A stretch of DNA of 27,500 nucleotides from Prorocentrum cordatum (GCA_963575745.1 CAUYUJ010002703.1:256009-283508); one strand, 5' to 3'. Shown: positions 1-9,974, counted from the stretch's first letter. Made by a program: numbers and translations. The notes: a model not told the origin generated them from the sequence alone.

Positions 1-289
1 TGGTGGTGGTGGTAGAAAACACGCCCATCAACCTCCCCTCTGGGCTGGCCGCTGACCCCTATTCAACTCAGGAGCTCTTTCATGAACGTCGCCCGAGGAA
101 GGAACGGAACAAGGCGGGACTGCCCCATCAGCGCCGGAGACCGAAGAGCACATCTCGCCTTCGCTCGGACGTCCGTTCCATGTGCATGTTTCTGGTGTCG
201 TTCGTGTTTTTGTTGGCCCGATACTCGAGGATGCTCCTCGATGCTCCTCGCCGAGAAAAAAAATACACGTCCGAGCGATGCCAAGCACT

Positions 290-425
290 GGGCGAGCATG
301 GCTTCATGATGCGATTGGCTCAGGGAGCGTCCCAGGACTTCCGGAGCATCTCGCGGCCCTCGTCTCGGGGAACCGCGTGGCACAACAGGGGGTCTGGGAA
401 AAATGCTGGAGCGTATCATTATCAT
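290..425 (-). other. Possible minus-strand exon, weak
   Basis: One frame reads EVLGRSLSQSHHEAMLAQCL and onward without stops, helical in character, ending in an A-rich run. Another frame over the same bases also looks partly protein-like, so I cannot decide. No strong splice site was found. Confidence 0.2.
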
Positions 426-667
426 GAGATCTTCCTCCTCTGGGAAAACACAATTCGGCGGCGAGCGACGGGGGGAAGTGAGAAGGAGGAGGCCTTCTCA
501 GAGGGCGGCGGGGCTTATCAGCAGCCCTCGCGCCTTCTGGAGAGTTGTCTGTGTCTCCGGGGACGATCGAGAAAACCTCTCAGAAGGCCAGGGGGCTTCC
601 GAGCTTTCTGAGAAGGCCCGCCCCTTCTCACTTCCCCCCCGGGCTCGCCGCCGAACAATTACAAAGC

Positions 668-840
668 GGCGGATGCGTCCGTATCTGCGTCCTCGCGATC
701 TGGATTCCGGGACGCGAGCGCGCGGACACGCGGTCGCACGGATGCACTCCGCGCGAGGCCTCCGTGAACAAAACTGCCGCTCTGTGCGCGGGGGAGCGGC
801 CCCGGGAGGCCCGGCCCGGGAGGCCGCGGATACGGCTAGG
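668..840. repeat. Dispersed repeat family R3, copy 1
   Basis: Shares CGTATC(T/C)GCG, CTCGCGATCTGGATTC, ACGCGGTC(G/A)CACGG and TACGGCTAGG with 3360-3480 inside a gene 1 intron. Ends are diffuse. Confidence 0.5.
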
Positions 841-889
841 CTTTACGCCCACGACCGCTTGCGGGGGTGGGGCGTGGCTTTTCCCGCCT

Positions 890-1209
890 CAAGCTCCACT
901 GCCAGCCGGACCAGCTCGCCTCGCAGACGCAGCCGTCGATGGCTGTGGGGATCTCCGACTCCTCGGGCTCCGGCTTCCGGATGCGCGCGCGGCGCCCGGT
1001 GGTGAGCCGCGACTTCTGGCTGATGCTCTCCTCGACCCAGCTGCGGCGCGTCTTGGTGCGCTGCTCGAGGGTGGCCACGATCGTCGTGGCCGCCTGTGCA
1101 GGGCTCGACTTACACAGAGTGCTCTCCGCTTCCATTTTGAGCTGGTTCACTGAACCTGGTCCTTTCAGCTCACTGGACTTCTCCTCTTGACGCTTGCGGA
1201 CCAGAGGAT
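890..1209 (-). CDS. Minus-strand coding exon, basic and Ser/Glu-rich
   Basis: The acceptor GTTAACAG|ATCCTC (1210) opens a frame of over 100 codons: DPLVRKRQEEKSSELKG, then a helical Gln/Lys/Glu region, a basic GRRARIRK motif, an acidic PEPEESE stretch and a Cys/Trp-rich end. The frame stays open to a stop at 836, but a donor somewhere between about 890 and 950 is likely (GAG|GCGAGC or GAG|GCGGGA). The mixed charge suggests a disordered, possibly nuclear segment; that is inference. It continues the same-strand series of exons at 1965 and 2746. Confidence 0.55.
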
Positions 1210-1364
1210 CTGTTAACATAGCGGGTGGCCTCCGTCACGGCCAGACAGCAACCCACCCGAAGTTGTGCTGATCAAGCATGGCCTCGAGGAATGCCTTTAT
1301 ATGGCAGATTCCGGAACACCCTGAACCCAGAAAAATTGACATCTCTTTTCGGGCGTTGGCAGAA

Positions 1365-1560
1365 CTGGGTTTAGTGGGACCTGCTTTAGTGATGTGTACT
1401 GGGGGACGCCCCCCAGCCTCGTTCCACTAAGCGGAACTGCCGTCACCCGAGAAAACACCAGCTACGGCAGACCTGGTTTAGTGATCCTGGCCAAGTCAAG
1501 GGCTCTGGGGCCCTACCACGAACCGGGTCCCCTTACCCGGGGTCCTGGCTATGCACGATC
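1365..1560. repeat. Dispersed repeat family R1, copy 1
   Basis: About 190 bases shared with 8150-8345 in direct orientation. Conserved landmarks are TTTAGTGATG/CTAGTGATGA, CACTAA-CGG-ACTGCCG, AGACCTGG and the end block ACGAACCGGGTCCCCTTA followed by CCTGG. Diverged by substitutions and small indels. No open frame is conserved; a non-autonomous mobile element is a reasonable inference. Immediately downstream (1580-1675) is a TTCCGCC-rich degenerate repeat. Confidence 0.6.
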
Positions 1561-1799
1561 TTTGGAGGTCGGCATCTGCTTCCGCCAACTTCCGCCATTC
1601 TGCCGCCTTCCGCCGGCGGAGCCGCCGCCGTCTTACTTCCGCCGCCTTCCTCCGACCTTCCGCCGCCTTTTTAGCGTGGAAGAGATGGCAACTCATCCGA
1701 TCCTCGATAGCAGGGCCCTTTCTGGAGCGCCCCATATGTGGACACAAATCCCTCGCCGTGTGTTCGTCCCGCGCGTGCTGCAGAACGACACCAGCATCA

Positions 1800-1965
1800 C
1801 ACCGACAACGGCCCACGACATCGCCGAGAGACGCCGCCCCGCTCAAGGGCCCCTTGCGCCTGCGGCAGGGACTCCCACAGGTCGCCGTACAGGCTGCCGT
1901 CGCGGAGGTAAGCGAACGCGGTGAAGAAGTCGTCGTCCAGGCCATCGTCGAGGGACTTCAGGAAC
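1800..1965 (-). CDS. Further minus-strand coding exon (3' part of gene 1 or next gene)
   Basis: A good acceptor, GTCTTACAG|GTTCCTG, opens a frame in phase 2 that reads FLKSLDDGLDDDFFTAFAYL, followed by a Leu/Asp/Tyr-rich stretch to about ERGGV. The composition is that of normal protein, unlike the other frames. The 3' end is not fixed: GC and GT dinucleotides between 1800 and 1870 could all serve as donor. It lies downstream of gene 1 on the same strand, so it may be a late exon of that gene. No join from 2579 could be proved. Confidence 0.5.
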
Positions 1966-2063
1966 CTGTAAGACGAAACCCGGACGAGGATAGAATCGGG
2001 TAAGGATAAATCGAGAAACTCGGAGATCAAGCGGTTCCGATGTCTCGAGCGCCGCGGCCTTCT

Positions 2064-2105
2064 CAGAGCGTTCTGGAGCGCTCGAGAGCTTTCCAGAACG
2101 CTCTG
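2064..2105. repeat. Perfect 14-base inverted repeat (hairpin)
   Basis: Arms CAGAGCGTTCTGGA (2064-2077) and TCCAGAACGCTCTG (2092-2105) around a 14-base loop. It lies just outside the R2 repeat. The fold could form in DNA or RNA; no role is known. Confidence 0.6.
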
Positions 2106-2156
2106 AAACTGATTATCCTCGTCCTAGCGCCGTCCGAACCTGGCAGGGTCGCTCAG

Positions 2157-2345
2157 CATCGAATCGGAAAGTCGGATCGAATCGGAAGGCACGTCGGGTC
2201 GAGCCGCATCGGCACGGAGTCGGGATCGGATCGGATCAGCTGCGCCAGGATGTAAAATTGCGCAGAGCCAGCATCGGGCCGCATCGGATCGCCGGGAACT
2301 CGGAATTGAATCGGCCGAGCGGGCCGGAATCGACACCAAATTGGA
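2157..2345. repeat. Dispersed repeat family R2 (ATCGAATCGG-rich), copy 1
   Basis: Built on reiterated ATCGAATCGG-like words around a shared internal block (GCGCCAGGATG, then GCATCGGGCCGC). The same layout recurs at 10412-10615. The word-like repetition means some similarity may come from local expansion rather than common descent, but the internal block argues for one family. Confidence 0.6.
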
Positions 2346-2578
2346 GTTTGGAGCGATCTGATCGAGATGTCGCGTGGCAAATCATGGGGGCCTCCCGTGC
2401 CATCTTACTGGCTCTTGCGGATCTGCGCTGCCAGCGCCAGTCGACGCTAACGGCCACTGATCAACGCAACATCGAGGCTATTCTGAAGCTCTCGCATCGC
2501 AACCCACAGACGGAATTCCGAGAACATGCAAGGCTCCCGTGATTGGCTACCGGGGAAGATGGGCCCTGACCTGGTCAC

Positions 2579-3344
2579 CTCGAGCATCATGTCGTTCACG
2601 AGGCCCCTGTGGGGGCTCCTGCGCAGACTCGCCAGGTGGGCCTGCAGTGCCTTGAAGGTGCCGACCGCGCGCGTGGACAGGGAGGGGAGCAGCGTGAGGA
2701 AGGCCTTGGACAGGACCACGCGCTCGCACTCGTGGCGGGGCTCCGCCTGCAGGCAAGACGTGTATCCACATCCACTGCGTCCAGGGGCGCCACAAAGGCC
2801 GAGGCGCGGTGGATGTGGATGACAATCTAGCTTGTAGGGGCCAGGCTTTACCCAAATCCACTGCATCTCTGGTTTCTGGGGGAAGAACCCCGACACTCCC
2901 ACACGCAAAGGACATGGATAGAACTCTTGCCCGCACCGCCGTCTCGTCCACGCTCACGTGGTGGGCTCTTTCGTTGTCGGCGTCGATTGGGACCTGGCAC
3001 TCCTCCTGAGAGGGAGAAGATGCTGAATATGCATAAACTTGGGCAGGTCCTCGAGGATTTCTTGGATCCGCGGCGCCGCCAGGGGGGTCTGGCGCCGATC
3101 CAAGAAATCGGCGCGGAGATCCGAAAGCTCATGCTCATGTCGTGTTCTTTCTCGACTCCTGGAAGAAGAAGTCGATGCCGTCCATGTCGAAGCCCGAGAT
3201 CGTGCTGGGGTCGATCTCCTCCTTGAGAAGCTTCAGCGTGGCGTCGCGGTGCGCGGACGTCTCCGAGAAGTGGGCACCGAAGCGGTCGGCGGGGAGCTTG
3301 TCGGGGCGCGAGTGGAGGTTGAAGCAGGCGTAAAGCATTTGGAC
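2579..3344 (-). CDS. Gene 1 exons 6-8
   Basis: Exon 6 (3344-3159, 62 codons) starts VQMLYACFNLHSRPDKLPAD and ends GIDFFFQ. Without splicing it would stop at 3135. Exon 7 (3005-2931) starts after CTCTCAG|GAGGAG with EECQVPIDADNERAHH and may run on to DETAVR before a GC donor (GCAAGAG); a GT donor at 2957 (GTGAGC) is the alternative, and both are phase 0. Exon 8 (2746-2579, 56 codons) starts after GCCTGCAG|GCGGAG, encodes a helical basic stretch containing LSKAFLTLLPSLSTRAVG, and ends NDMMLE at GAG|GTGACC. The exon 6-7 intron is GA-AG with CAGGAG at both junctions. Confidence 0.7.
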
Positions 3345-6300
3345 CTGCTGTCACGAGCGGCGAACGTATCCGTATCCGCGCCCTCGCGATCTGGATTCTG
3401 GGGCGCGATCCCACGCATACGCGGTCACACGGCTAGGTTTCGCGCGGAGCATCCGCGGGGAACGGGCCCAGGGAAACGCCCCTTCTCCGCGGGGAACCGG
3501 CCAGAACGAACCTACTGCACGACGGGCGTGTTTGCTGCAGCGTCCGGCCCCCCCAAAAAGACCCTCGCTGGGCCCGGGACCCGAACAAAACGCCTCGGCA
3601 TGCAAAACCGGCCCGGCAGGCGTAGAGCATCTGGACCCGCTCGCGTCGTGAAACCATCACAACGCAAATCAGTTGGCCGTTTTCGGCCTCCAGCGGCCCT
3701 CGCCGGACACCAGGACCATCCAACAACGGCGGCATATGAAAGACCGGCTATAGGAAAGCGTCCGGAGTTCAGAGGGCCCCGTATTGATGTGTTTTTTTGT
3801 TGAAAAGCACAAATCATGTCAGGCGAGACCTGGGCGACCGCGCGCTTCTGCAACAACTGGACGGCGTTGGCCAGGGACTTGCCGTAGGTCTGGGCCTTGC
3901 TGTGTTCGTGGTACTCGACCTCCGAGATCGCAGAGAGGGGCGCCTCCTTGCAGTCGTTGAGGACCTTGAAGATCGTCTGCTCCATCTTCGCGAACTTCTC
4001 CTTCTTGCGCCTCAAAGACACCTCCACCTTGTTCCTGGCGCTCTTGAAGGTTTGCATCTTCACCGCCGCGACCGCGGGGTCAAGGTCGTTAGAGGACCTC
4101 AGGGCCGCCCAGGTGTCCAGCGTCGAGTTCAGCATCTCGTCGATCAGGCGCTGCTCGTCCTTCCATTGAATCTCGATATCGTGCATGTTGTCCTCCACAG
4201 AGTTCAGGGCCAATATCTGATGGTCGACTTCATCTGACGTTTTCTCAACATGTTTCTCTTCGTTCTGCTTAGACACGGTGATTACGTGCTTCCTCAGCAT
4301 GGAAACGGTGTCGCGGCACAGGTCAAGCACCTTGACCTGATGGCCAGCCAATTCCTTCCACTTGCCCTCCCCGAGGAACATCACCATGCCTCGCACGGCG
4401 GCCTCGTCATCGAGCTCGTGCTCGCTCGGGCACTGGTTCGGGGTCTGAGACAGCTCCTGCTGGACCTCGCGGAGACTGTCCACGAGCGGCTTGGAGATCG
4501 TGCCGTCCACGAGGCTGTCCAGGGAGGCTTCCTGGAGCATGTTGCTCAGTAGCTCATGGATGCTGGCGGCGGCAGCAGCCTCGCCAGCTGACATCGACTG
4601 CCTCACCACGTCCCTCACGTCCTTGACCCAGTACTCCTCGACCAGCTCGCACCAAACGTGGGGCCACATCTCCGCGCCGAGCTCGGACTGATCGGGCGTG
4701 GCCCACATGTCCTTGCCGTGGATCGGGGGGGTCTGCTTGAAGAATGCGGCCCGCTGGGATTCCCTGCTGAACGTGAAGGGCTTGGAGATCCAGTGCCACT
4801 CAAGGAAGGCAGCCCGCTCGTCGTCCGAAAGCGGCTCGCCCTTCTCGCCGACCGTCGCTCCTGCGCGGTGCGATGGGAAGCCCCTGCCGGCCTGCTCGTA
4901 GTACAGGTTGAACTTTGACGGCAGCGAATTGCAGTCTCCGTCCCAGTCGGGGTGGTCTGCGAAGTACAGGAAAAACAGCGCCTGGATGTCGCCGAGGGCC
5001 CGCACAAACAAGTTGGCGAGCGACAGGCCCGCGTTGTACATGAATGCCGGCTCGCCGCTGTGTTTGGACGTGCTGAGCGCCTTGGGATAGTTGAACACGG
5101 CGTCGTCCGCGATCAGGTCCCCCTCGTGGATCTTGAGGTGGTCGTGCATCCCCGATTTCATGTTGCGGTGAAGGTAGCGCCCGTTTGTCGAGGCGTATGG
5201 CAAGCCGGTCGTCAACCAATCCCACCACGAGCCGGCAGGCGCGGTGAGACGCTCGACGACCTGAGCGGAGTAGTCCGGCAATTTCGTGACGAACTGGTCG
5301 TAGGCGGCGAAGAGGGCCTGCGCCACAGGGACCAGCTTAGGGCGCCGGAAATAAAGCTCGCGGGTGCGCAAGCTCCAGATCCACTTGATACGCACCTCCA
5401 CTTGGCACACGTCGCTGACCATGATCTTCACCTTCCTCGAGCGTGAGCTCTGCCGCACCGAGAAGAAGTCCGCCTCGAAGTCGGCAGAAATCTGTTTCAC
5501 CTGGGGCGACAAACAGAAGCCGGTACCGCTGCTCCCAAGACCTCTCACGGGGTGCGTTCTGACAACTTCGTGGCGGACCCAGCCTGGGCGACGGGGAAGG
5601 GGCAGCGGTAGCGGTACATTTCCCTCCTCCGACCACCTCTGCGTTATTGATGGCCACATCGACAGTCATGGGTACAACCTTCCCCTGCGGATGCGTGTGC
5701 ACCAGCAGAGGCTTCGTGACGTTCGCGTCGCCCGCCCACGACAGGTCCACGAACATACACTCGTCAAGGGCATGCCGCAGCGCCTCGAGCTTGAGCGCCT
5801 CCTCCTTGGGCCCCGTGTCGCCAAGCGTGGCGTCTCGGACCTTGCCCAGCGCAGCCAGCCAAATGCCCAGGGGGGGAAGAGAAATGAGGAGTGGAGAGAG
5901 GAAGATTCGGCCCAGAGGTTCCGTCAGAGCAGATCCGTGGCAGACAGGGGCCCCAGAGCCCTCAGGAGGCCAAGCCAGCAGGGGAAGGGCAGCAGGCAAG
6001 GGTAGTGGACACAGGAGGAGAAGGAGGAAGAGGAGGAGGAGGAGGAGGAGGAGGAGGAGGAGGAGGAGAAGTTAAATCGTGGCGGAGGGCCAGGTGGAGG
6101 CGGAAGTGGAGGACGAGATGGAGGAGGAGGAGGAGGAGGAGGAGGAGGAGGAGGAGGAGGAGGAGCAGCAACAGCAGAAGACGGAGTGGACCTCTGTCAT
6201 CCAGACCTCCCGCGACTTCCGCGGCAGCAGCGCCGCCACGGCGTCGACCAGCAGAGCAAGGTCCTCGCTGTCCAGGGCCGACACTGCGACCCGCAGTATC

Positions 6301-6379
6301 TGAGATTTGCCTGGGCGGAGGGCGGCGACGCCGGCGACGATGACGTCGACGAAAACGACGACGACGAGAGCATCGACGA

Positions 6380-6427
<48 letters not shown>

Positions 6428-7557
6428 GCTCGAGCTGAGCACCGCGACCTTCTGGAACGTTCCCCAACTGGGCCAAAGCCTCCCAGACTGGGACCTCGTC
6501 AGGCTCCTCCGCGTAAATGGCCAGATCGTACGCGTCCTTCTCATCTGGATGCCCATTTCCAATAAACGTTCCTCCTCATGTTCTTTCTTCCTTTGACCGC
6601 TTCCTCGTCCTCCTCGTCCTCCTCACCCGCATCCAGGAGGACGGTCTGGACCAGGAGGAGAGGGAGGAGGAGACGGGGCGGAAGAGCATGAGGGGGGGAG
6701 ATGACAAAAGACGACGACGACGGCAGCGGCGACCACGACGACGATGGCGGCAACGACGACGCCAGTGAGGACGCAAACGACAGCGACGACCACGGCGGCG
6801 GCCACGGCGGCGGCGACCGCTGCGGCCGCGACGACGAAAACGAGGAAGAGAGCCCTCATCCTTCGGGGCGCGACGATGGCGACCCCTGACATCCGCCGAT
6901 CTGATTTTTGACTCCGCGGCCTCAGGAATCCCGACCGCTTCTTCGGGGTTTAGTCTTTCGTCCCGGCTCCATGTTTGATAATCCCGCGGCCCAATCATGG
7001 GCCCGAGCAGCAGAGATCCGAAGGAACACGCGCGGACTGAACAAAAAACATTCTGGGGCGAGTTGCGACAACGGCAGCTCAAAAGCGGTCCCCGGAGCCC
7101 TCCTGGGAGCCCAAGCGCACCAGTCTTCCGAGCTGCGTCTGGCCGTGGGGGCGAGGGGCCCCGCGAAGGCCAACTGCCGTTCTCCGCTGGCCCTCCCCCT
7201 CACGACGACCACGGCGGCTGCGACGACGAGGACGATGGTGGGCTTGATTTCCACCGCCACCACCATAATGAGGAGGGGGAGGGGTCCTCCTCCTCCTCCT
7301 CCTCCTCCTCCTCCTCATCCTCCACCTCCTTCCCCCCTCCAACTTCTTGTGGTGGTGGAAAACAAGCCCATCAGACGAGGATGAGCGTCCTTATCCTTCG
7401 GGAACCCGCTGTCGAACGAGGCGCAGTGCCACACGCCGCAGGCCATCCCGCCCCCGCCCAGACGCTGTAGCCTGGCCGCGTTGCAGACCGTCGGCGCCTC
7501 CTGCCCGTTGCCAGCGTCGCACCTCCTGTCCTGGTGCCGCCGGGAGGGCGACGCTGA
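2579..7557 (-). CDS. Gene 1: multi-exon protein of unknown function, at least 8 exons
   Basis: Proposed exons on the minus strand: 7557-7390, 6536-6449, 6310-6192 (or ending at 6207), 5840-5637, 5500-3830, 3344-3159, 3005-2931 (or ending at 2958) and 2746-2579. All joins keep the reading frame, and together they give about 893 codons. Nearly every acceptor is AG followed by G. Donors are GT at four introns, GA at two (after 7390 and 3159) and GC at one (after 2931). The first exon seen has four Cys in a basic, Gly-rich context. Exons 2-4 are acidic and Leu/Ala-rich. Exon 5 is a long Trp-rich then helical region, and exons 6-8 are short. No signal peptide or membrane segment is visible, so a soluble protein is inferred. 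The true start lies upstream of 7557 or was not found. Beyond 2579 several short extensions reach stops (for example at 2447) and I cannot choose among them. I recognise no family. Confidence 0.75.
3355..3610. repeat. Dispersed repeat family R3, copy 2, inside the gene 1 intron
   Basis: Copy of the 668-840 family within the 485-base intron 3345-3829. It lies between the start of exon 6 and a 21-base near-copy of that start at 3616-3636. Confidence 0.5.
3830..5500 (-). CDS. Gene 1 exon 5, 557 codons, core of the protein
   Basis: This is the longest exon of the window, 1,671 bases and phase 0 at both ends. The acceptor is GCCCCAG|GTGAAACAG and the donor GCCCAG|GTCTCG. The first ~90 residues include a basic patch (SRSRKVK). 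Residues about 95-330 are rich in aromatics, with a WWDWL motif, a hydrophobic helix (about LANLFVRALGDIQALFFLYF) and an acidic DHPDWDGD stretch. Residues about 330-557 are strongly helical and charged, with an Ala-rich run, many Glu/Lys/Gln and likely coiled coil. The opposite-strand and shifted frames are broken or compositionally odd, while this one reads as ordinary protein throughout. The open frame continues past 3830 to 3512, but that stretch (VSPDMICAF onwards) is read from intron sequence. No catalytic motif could be named. A scaffold or structural role is only a guess. Confidence 0.85.
5637..5840 (-). CDS. Gene 1 exon 4
   Basis: 68 codons, exactly in frame. The acceptor is GGGCAAG|GTCCGAG after a pyrimidine-rich tract, and the donor is GCAGAG|GTGGTC. 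The protein begins VRDATLGDTGPKEEALKLEA and ends TVDVAINNAE, which joins VKQISADFEADF of exon 5 in phase 0. The intron to exon 5 is 136 bases (5501-5636). Confidence 0.75.
6012..6426. repeat. Three triplet microsatellites within and beside gene 1 introns
   Basis: GGA arrays at about 6020-6070 and 6116-6163 and a GAC array at about 6336-6426. All lie in proposed introns; the first two read as CTC pyrimidine tracts on the coding strand upstream of the exon 4 acceptor. Confidence 0.85.
6192..6536 (-). CDS. Gene 1 exons 2 and 3 flanking a GTC-repeat intron
   Basis: Exon 2 (6536-6449) encodes an acidic segment beginning DAYDLAIYAEEPDEV and ends in phase 1 at CCAGAAG|GTCGCGG. Exon 3 starts at CCGCCCAG|GCAAATC (6310) and restores the frame, giving VPEGKSQILRVAVSALD across the join. 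The 138-base intron between them (6311-6448) is mostly the repeat that reads GTC on the coding strand. Reading straight through would insert a run of about 30 Val, so splicing is the better explanation. Exon 3 is Leu/Ala/Asp-rich and ends at GAG|GTCCAC (6192) or GAG|GTCTGG (6207). Both are phase 0 and both fit the next exon. Confidence 0.65.
6600..7330. repeat. Degenerate GAC/GGC and CCT triplet repeats
   Basis: Within the long intron 6537-7389: impure GACGAC/GGCGGC at 6708-6850 and a CCT array at 7284-7325. Between them (6890-7260) frames exist on both strands, with protein-like stretches but no convincing splice sites. Confidence 0.7.
7390..7557 (-). CDS. Gene 1 exon 1 as seen (5' end not determined)
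   Basis: Frame open for 56 codons: a basic start (SPSRRHQDRR) followed by Cys-containing motifs RRCDAG, TVCNAA and MACGVWHC, then an acidic end. The acceptor may be GATCCGAAG|TCAGCG, or CAAAG|TGGCGG 17 bases earlier; both keep the frame. The donor is placed at AAG|GACGCT (7390) because the acceptor of the next exon reads AAG|GACGCG, so both junctions carry AAGGACGC and the join is phase 0. A donor six bases earlier, GAAG|GATAAG, also keeps the frame. The Cys spacing suggests a small metal-binding or disulphide unit, but no known finger pattern fits. Confidence 0.55.
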
Positions 7558-7579
7558 CTTCGGATCCGCCGCCACTTTG

Positions 7580-8150
7580 GTGGAACGTGTGACTTAAAAT
7601 CGTGTCGGAAATGCAACCCGAACGGTGCGTAAAAGTAAGGTGGGGATTTTCGCCTCAGGACAGCAGGGCAGATATATCCGCCAAAGTATGGCGGACACAG
7701 CGAGGGCAACATAAGGCGGACATCGACATTAAAAGAGCTTGAAAAGCAGAGCGGAAATTTCCGCCATCCTTGCGAAACCGCCAAGAAGTACGGCGGAACC
7801 GACGTCAGAGGACACCACTCTTGAGGGAGGTCCGAGGCTAGAGGGCATCAGGGGAGGGAGATGGTACCGATTCCACTGCTCGCCCTGGCGAGCCCTCGTC
7901 GCCACGGCTGGACTCTCCTAGAAATCCTGGTCAGAACGCGCTCCGGGAGATTCCCGACCGTACGAGTTGCTCAACCGACGATGTTCATCGATTACGGCCC
8001 TCGGGGGCCGTCTACGGGCCCTGGGACCATCAAACCTGGATCAGTGACCCGGGGAAGGGGTTTCGAACCTCTGGGGCCGCGGATTTGAAACAAGCACATC
8101 GTCTGATGTCTGGGGGGCCGAGGGTGGATGTCTATCGGGCAATGCCAGGA
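7580..8150. other. No gene recognised
   Basis: Contains a degenerate CGG/GGCGGA-type repeat at 7660-7800 (resembling the TTCCGCC-rich 1580-1675 stretch) and otherwise unique sequence with short frames only. May hold the missing 5' exons of gene 1. Confidence 0.5.
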
Positions 8151-8695
8151 CTGGCCTTAATTGGACCTGGCTAGTGATGAATACTTAGGGACGCCTCCCC
8201 CGCCCCATTGCACTAACCGGCACTGCCGCCACCCGAAAAAAAATCAACGGGAGACCTGGCTTGGTGATTCCAACACGTGCTTTGGCTTCGGGGCCCTATC
8301 ACGAACCGGGTCCCCTTATCACGGGCCCTGGCCTCAGACATCCGGCTGCTCAATTTTTTTCCGATGCGTGGGCCCCAGAAGTCTGGACCACTTCTGTAGA
8401 GCCGGTTTTTCGCGCTGAGTGATTTTGCTGACAATCTCAGCGCCTGGCGAAAGCCCCTGGAGACCGAAATTGGCTACAAGCCGCCCGCTTCAGTTTTTTT
8501 GGAGCGTCGGATCTCTGGGGCTATACCCGAGTCTCAGTCGTCCTGACGTTCTCGACGCTTCGGGCGCCCGAGCACCAGAGACGGCCCAGGCCCTGAACGC
8601 TCAGAAATGGACCCCGGACGCGAAGTTGCCCCCGGGGAACGGGTGGGGACCTCCAGGGCCGCGGATCGGAACAGAGACGAACATCTTGAGATGTC
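8058..8695. repeat. Short dispersed repeat R4, copies 8058-8114 and 8643-8695
   Basis: Both contain GAACCTC or GGACCTC, then GGGCCGCGGAT, then an ACATC-TG-GATGTCT block, in the same order and orientation about 585 bases apart. Confidence 0.4.
8150..8345. repeat. Dispersed repeat family R1, copy 2
   Basis: Second copy of the family at 1365-1560, same orientation, with the most conserved part at 8290-8330. Ends could not be fixed, and no clean target duplication was seen. Confidence 0.6.
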
Positions 8696-8894
8696 TCGAC
8701 GGCGGATGGCTCGACGGTTTTGACCCCACTGCCCCGGGCCCCCGAAGAGCCCGAGACGGCCCGGGAGAGCCCCCTGGAGGTCGGCCTCGAGGCGGCCGAA
8801 GCGAAGCCACGCCGCCGCAGGCGAGGCGCTGCGCGCGCCGCGCGTGGCCGGCCCTGGGCAGCCTGTCGGGGGGGGGATCGAGGACCTGGGAGGG

Positions 8895-9245
8895 AGGAGG
8901 AGGAGGAGGAGGAGGAGGAGGAGGAGGAGGAGGAGGAGGAGGAGGAGGAGGAGGAGGATAGGAGCAGGGGGAGATATGTCACGCGTTCGGCCGTGGACCC
9001 CTTGTGACCCATCGCTCCTGGGCGGTCTTCGGCGGTCTTCGGGCGGACTTCGGCGGTGTGCGAAGGGTATTCGGCGGTCGTTCGCGGTTTCCAGCAGTCT
9101 TCGGCACGGAAGCTGGATGGTTGCGTTCAACACGGGCCGTCGTCACAGAAGTGCCCAGACCAAGATAGAAGAGCAAGGGGGAGGAGGAGGAGGAGGAGGA
9201 GGAGGAGGAGGAGGAGGAGGAGGAGGAGGAGCAGGAGGAGGAGAA
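8895..9245. repeat. Two long GGA microsatellites
   Basis: Pure or nearly pure GGA at 8895-8958 and 9178-9245 on the plus strand, separated by a CGGCGGTCTTCGG word repeat at 9015-9070 and unique sequence. Confidence 0.9.
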
Positions 9246-9329
9246 GGGAGAAGAGGAGGAGGGAAGGGGGCGGGGATAGGGCGCTGCGCAGATATCCCCT
9301 GCGGCCAAGGCCGCCACTTATATACATAT

Positions 9330-9974
9330 ATGGATCAAAAGCGCACAATGGCATCAAAGAGGGGAAGAGGGAAGAGTAGGAAGGCATACAGTCAAGCTGC
9401 TACCAGAAAGAAGAGCAACTTTCAAAAGAACAATAGGGACGCCGACTGAGGAACAACACCCCTCTTTGACCAGAAAAGCGACTGGGTGCGCCACGGCCAC
9501 CAAAGAAGCAGCCATGGAAGGACCAGAGGAGCAGCGAGCCCCGTCTGAACCCGGGCTGCTCCTTTCTCCCAGCGTCTTTGCGACAGCTGCCGCCCTCCTG
9601 GCCAGCAATGCCAGGTAAGGGTCGAACACGGCACTCGAGAAGACCCCCCCACAGCTGGCAGACAGCGGAGGCCTGACAGCTCCAGCACGGACGCGCCCGC
9701 GCAACCAACATGCGTGCCAGAAACGACGACACGACATCAGGACGAGAATGTCGAGATACGATTGGCTCCGGACACGTTCCAGGATTTCCTGGCCACCCCC
9801 GTTTCTGCAGCCCGTGTGGAGCATGAGGAAGTCTGGGAAACCCTGGGCACCTACGAAAGTATCGTTATCGAGACATCTCTCTCCTCAGAGACACAGTTCA
9901 CACCCCCGTGGCACCGAGGCACTAGGAGACTGAGGGGATCGCACATCATCACGCAAACAGGCGGGTCACCCTGA
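9330..9974. other. Ambiguous coding region, both strands protein-like
   Basis: Plus strand: an ATG at 9514 in good context (GCCATGGAAGG) begins MEGPEEQRAPSEPGLLLSPS and runs to a strong donor CCAG|GTAAGG (9614). A later plus frame at 9750-9974, after CATCAG|GACGAG, reads EIRLAPDTFQDFLATPVSAA, but the two are out of phase. Minus strand: a 156-codon open frame (9354-9824) contains VFDPYLALLARRAAAVAKTL and a hydrophobic C-terminal half, and would match the orientation of the other genes. I cannot decide between them. Confidence 0.35.

Noticed and set aside
1-60. Match between the left edge (GTAGAAAACACGCCCATCA) and 7350-7372
   Set aside because: Only about 24 bases next to a TGG repeat; too short to call a shared exon or element.
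3512-3829. Extension of the long gene 1 exon reading frame to a stop at 3512
   Set aside because: The extension runs past a good CAG|GT donor into intron and repeat R3, and exon 6 joins in phase at that donor.
5962-6476. Open frames with long Leu, Val, Ser or Glu runs
   Set aside because: They are translations of GGA and GAC microsatellites in introns.
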